Origin: Alphaproteobacteria bacterium
GTDB lineage: Bacteria; Pseudomonadota; Alphaproteobacteria; JAGOMX01
Assembly: GCA_016742295.1 (NCBI GenBank)
Contig: JACVCA010000064.1
Span: 1-6,921 of the forward strand
Length of the DNA: 6,921 nucleotides
Direction: 5' to 3'
This document shows, in pieces, positions 4,685 to 6,921 of this stretch (position 1 is its first letter; each line of letters begins with the position of its first letter). The translations under genes were made by a program, and so were the position numbers. Under the pieces are notes generated by a model. It made no database searches. It saw only the letters and a list, made by a program, of their open reading frames with translations, and had not been told where the DNA came from.

Positions 4685-6619
4685 ATGAACTTTTTAAGAC
4701 AATATCTTAAAAATAAGTCACTGCCTTTTTTCAATAAATCAGTGGTCGCCTTTATCTATGACGTCACTATGGCAGCTTTATCATTATTAATCGCCCTCTT
4801 TTTAAGAGTTGGCCAAGCTATCATGGCTTATAATCCCTGGTATATTGCACAACATGTAGCCGTTTATAGCTTAGTCTGTGCAGGCGTCTATTTTTGGACT
4901 CAGCTTTACTGCAGTGTGTGGCGTTATGTGTCAATCCGCGAATTAATTGCAGTTACTAAAGCGGTGTCATTAGCTGTATTCCTGTATATCCCTCTCGCAT
5001 TTTTCATGTCGCAAAGCCAATCTTTGCCAAGATCTGTACCTATTATAGGCTGGTTTATTACAATTGCTTTGCTTGGAGGGGGGCGTTTTGCCTACCGTAT
5101 AAGTTTTGATTGGCTTCAAAAATCAAAATATTCCTTCTCACCGCATCCTCGACAAAACATCCTACTTATTGGAGTTAATGACCAGGCAGACTTATTTATT
5201 CGTGAAACCCAACGTTCATCAAATTCTGAATATGAAATCATAGGCCTTATTGATGATGAAAAATCGCGGATTGGCCGACGTATTCATGGAATTTCTGTTT
5301 TAGGGACCATCGAAAACCTGCAAACTATTATTGAAAATCTCACCCGAAAAGGTTTGAAACCGGAAATTTTAGTGATGGCCGCTCCTACCCCTGATCAAAT
5401 TAAACCCCTTATGAAACTGAGTGAGAAAATGGAACTCTTTCTTGCTCAACTTCCCCAAATGTCTGATCTGAATCAAGCCAAAGGGGAGACAGGCATGAGA
5501 CTTAAACCTGTTGCCTTGGAAGACCTTCTAGGACGTCCCCAAGCCTCACTGGATCGCGAGAGCATGGCGCAATTAATTCTTGGCAAGCGCGTTTTAGTTA
5601 CAGGGGCTGGTGGCTCTATCGGAGGCGAGCTGGTCCAACAAATTTGTGCTTTCAAACCTGCGCAGCTTACCTTACTCGATCACTCAGAATATCTCCTCTA
5701 TACCATTGATCAAGAGGTACAAGAAAAGCATCCACACATTCCCCGAAGCATGAGGCTTGCGGATATCACAGATGCAAATCGCATTGAAAATATTATTAAA
5801 ACTGAAAACCCTCATTTAGTATTTCACGCAGCAGCCCTCAAACATGTCCCCATTGCCGAACACAATCCCATAGAGAACATCTTATCCAATATTATCGGCA
5901 CTAAGAACCTTGCCGAAGCTTGTCGTGTCCATAAAGTGCAAGCAATGGTTGTTATTTCGACTGACAAAGCCATTAATCCAACCAATGTTATGGGAGCCAC
6001 CAAACGAGTTGCAGAAAAATATTGCCAAGCCCTTGATATTGAAGAATTGTCACGTTCGCGTCTTACAAAAACCAAAGAAACCCGATATATTACAGTACGT
6101 TTTGGCAATGTTCTAGGCTCGACAGGATCAGTGATTCCCTTATTCCAAAGGCAGCTTAAGCAGGGGGGGCCTTTGACAGTTACGGATCCTAAAATGACCC
6201 GCTACTTTATGACGATTCATGAAGCTGTTGAATTGGTTTTGCAAGCTGCAGCCCTAGGAGTGAGCGAGAGCACACAAGCCGGCTCCATCTTTGTTCTTGA
6301 TATGGGAGAACCCGTAAAGATTTATGATCTTGCTCGACAAATGATTCGCCTTGCAGGCTTGAGGCCTGAGATTGATATTAAGATTAGCTATACAGGCGCT
6401 AGGCCCGGTGAAAAGCTTTATGAAGAGCTGTTTTATCAAAGCGAAGAACTACAACCTACGCGCATTCAATCAATTCAGATTGGAAAGCCCAGTACTGAGA
6501 ACTACCTTAAGCTTTCAAAGGCACTCAAAGAACTTGAGAGTTTGGCAAGAAGTCATAACAGTCCTGGAGCTTTGAAGCTTTTAAAACAGCTAGCCCCTGA
6601 ATATATTAAGCTGGATTGA
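4685..6619 (+). CDS. Membrane-bound nucleotide-sugar 4,6-dehydratase (CapD/WbpM/PglF family)
   Basis: A 644-residue protein, the usual length of the large membrane forms (WbpM is about 665). Family members convert UDP-GlcNAc to the UDP-4-keto-6-deoxy sugar at the inner face of the cytoplasmic membrane, for O-antigen, capsule or protein glycosylation. About four transmembrane helices lie at 19-41, 54-73, 89-109 and 118-136. A first Rossmann-like domain starts at NILLIGVND (158-166), with a poor glycine pattern. The catalytic extended-SDR domain has TGAGGSIGGE (306-315), AAALKHVP (382-389), STDKA (425-429) and NVMGATKR (434-441). In the last, M436 takes the place of the usual catalytic Tyr and K440 follows, the known feature of large dehydratases. 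RFGNVLGSTGSVIPLF (472-487) and RPGEKLYEELF (573-583) complete the fold. All motifs are intact. It stands alone, with no sugar-pathway neighbours in view. Its DNA is visibly less AT-rich than the - strand genes. The exact sugar product cannot be told from sequence. Confidence 0.93.
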   Translation: MNFLRQYLKNKSLPFFNKSVVAFIYDVTMAALSLLIALFLRVGQAIMAYNPWYIAQHVAVYSLVCAGVYFWTQLYCSVWRYVSIRELIAVTKAVSLAVFLYIPLAFFMSQSQSLPRSVPIIGWFITIALLGGGRFAYRISFDWLQKSKYSFSPHPRQNILLIGVNDQADLFIRETQRSSNSEYEIIGLIDDEKSRIGRRIHGISVLGTIENLQTIIENLTRKGLKPEILVMAAPTPDQIKPLMKLSEKMELFLAQLPQMSDLNQAKGETGMRLKPVALEDLLGRPQASLDRESMAQLILGKRVLVTGAGGSIGGELVQQICAFKPAQLTLLDHSEYLLYTIDQEVQEKHPHIPRSMRLADITDANRIENIIKTENPHLVFHAAALKHVPIAEHNPIENILSNIIGTKNLAEACRVHKVQAMVVISTDKAINPTNVMGATKRVAEKYCQALDIEELSRSRLTKTKETRYITVRFGNVLGSTGSVIPLFQRQLKQGGPLTVTDPKMTRYFMTIHEAVELVLQAAALGVSESTQAGSIFVLDMGEPVKIYDLARQMIRLAGLRPEIDIKISYTGARPGEKLYEELFYQSEELQPTRIQSIQIGKPSTENYLKLSKALKELESLARSHNSPGALKLLKQLAPEYIKLD

Positions 6620-6648
6620 GGAGGTATCTTTTAAGAGCACTCCCTCGA
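6616..6648 (+). terminator. Weak hairpin at the end of the dehydratase gene
   Basis: TTGAGGAG (6616-6623, overlapping the TGA stop) can pair with CTCCCTCGA (6640-6648) through eight pairs, one of them G-U, with one bulged C and a 16-base loop. The bases after it (GTTATGTTTTC) are only moderately T-rich, so intrinsic termination is uncertain. The same GAGGAGG resembles a Shine-Dalgarno but no suitable start codon follows at the right distance. Confidence 0.3.
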
Positions 6649-6921
6649 GTTATGTTTTCAAATAAACTTAGAAGCTATAAAAAAGCCCATAGAGTTCTCC
6701 TTTATTACCTTTGCGTGTTAAATCGCGTACAATAATTATCCTCTAATTGCATTGTTTAATAAGAGTAATTACTAAAGAAATAATTTCACTTTTAGTGAGT
6801 TATGGGATTGATTTATAAGGAATAAATAAAAGAATAAAATCTCAAAATAATAATAAAAAGGGGTAAATTTTAAACGCGATTAAGGGTAAACACTTAAATA
6901 CGAATTAAAATTTAAAAGAAA
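6620..6921. other. 302-bp region after the dehydratase, no supported gene
   Basis: AT-rich sequence without a frame of useful length on either strand. It holds a terminator-like hairpin at its start and a - strand 10-codon frame with a good ribosome binding site (6690-6658). It also has an 8-bp inverted pair AATCGCGT/ACGCGATT (6721-6728, 6874-6881) and two copies of GGGTAAA (6861-6867, 6884-6890). None of these is enough to name a feature. No tRNA cloverleaf or other RNA gene was seen. Confidence 0.6.

Noticed and set aside
4525..4734. 69-codon - strand frame across the dehydratase upstream region
   Set aside because: It overlaps the well-supported dehydratase start antisense, has no recognisable domain and is rich in I/L/R as expected from reading AT-rich repeats; the inverted repeats at 4594-4652 explain its odd composition.
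5473..6575. Several short frames on both strands within the dehydratase
   Set aside because: They lie inside an intact gene with all family motifs and have no ribosome binding site or domain of their own.
6652..6735. 27-codon + strand ORF after the dehydratase
   Set aside because: The GAGGAGG upstream is 27 bases away, too far to act as its ribosome binding site, and the peptide has no recognisable feature.
6721..6881. AATCGCGT/ACGCGATT inverted pair as ends of a mobile element
   Set aside because: The arms are only 8 bp, there is no ORF between them and no target-site duplication was found.

Overview
The window is AT-rich and carries a small accessory-looking stretch of a bacterial chromosome. 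The organism is most likely a host-associated Gram-negative bacterium living in amoebae or other protists, for example an alphaproteobacterium of the Holosporales/Paracaedibacter kind. That is inference. It rests on low GC, a eukaryotic-type F-box joined to Sel1/TPR-like repeats behind a Sec signal peptide, and long poorly coding gaps with broken genes. No taxonomic marker gene is present.

Layout: positions 1-170 hold what may be the decayed 3' end of an H-NS-type gene on the + strand, out of frame in at least two places. On the - strand, reading right to left from 4278, come (i) an F-box reading frame with a signal peptide (4278-3907), (ii) a repeat protein reading frame (4049-2730) that looks like the continuation of the F-box frame after a one-base frameshift near 4005, (iii) a 45-residue signal-peptide-bearing small ORF (2578-2441), and (iv) a 708-residue soluble hybrid histidine kinase (2422-296). 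The small ORF and the kinase lie in the same frame, separated only by one TGA and six codons. A 406-bp divergent gap (4279-4684) follows; it has short direct repeats and competing inverted repeats just upstream of the next gene. On the + strand, 4685-6619 encodes a membrane-anchored nucleotide-sugar 4,6-dehydratase of the CapD/WbpM/PglF family. The last 302 bases have no convincing gene.

How the genes may work together: the dehydratase makes the 4-keto-6-deoxy sugar precursor of surface glycans. The hybrid kinase is a cytoplasmic phosphorelay sensor whose partner regulator and Hpt protein are not in view. The F-box/repeat protein, if the frameshift is a sequence error or is bypassed, would be an exported candidate effector that could bind host Skp1. 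The best leads are the F-box/Sel1 frameshift and the signal-peptide ORF joined in frame to the kinase through one TGA. No mobile element, RNA gene or CRISPR array could be supported.
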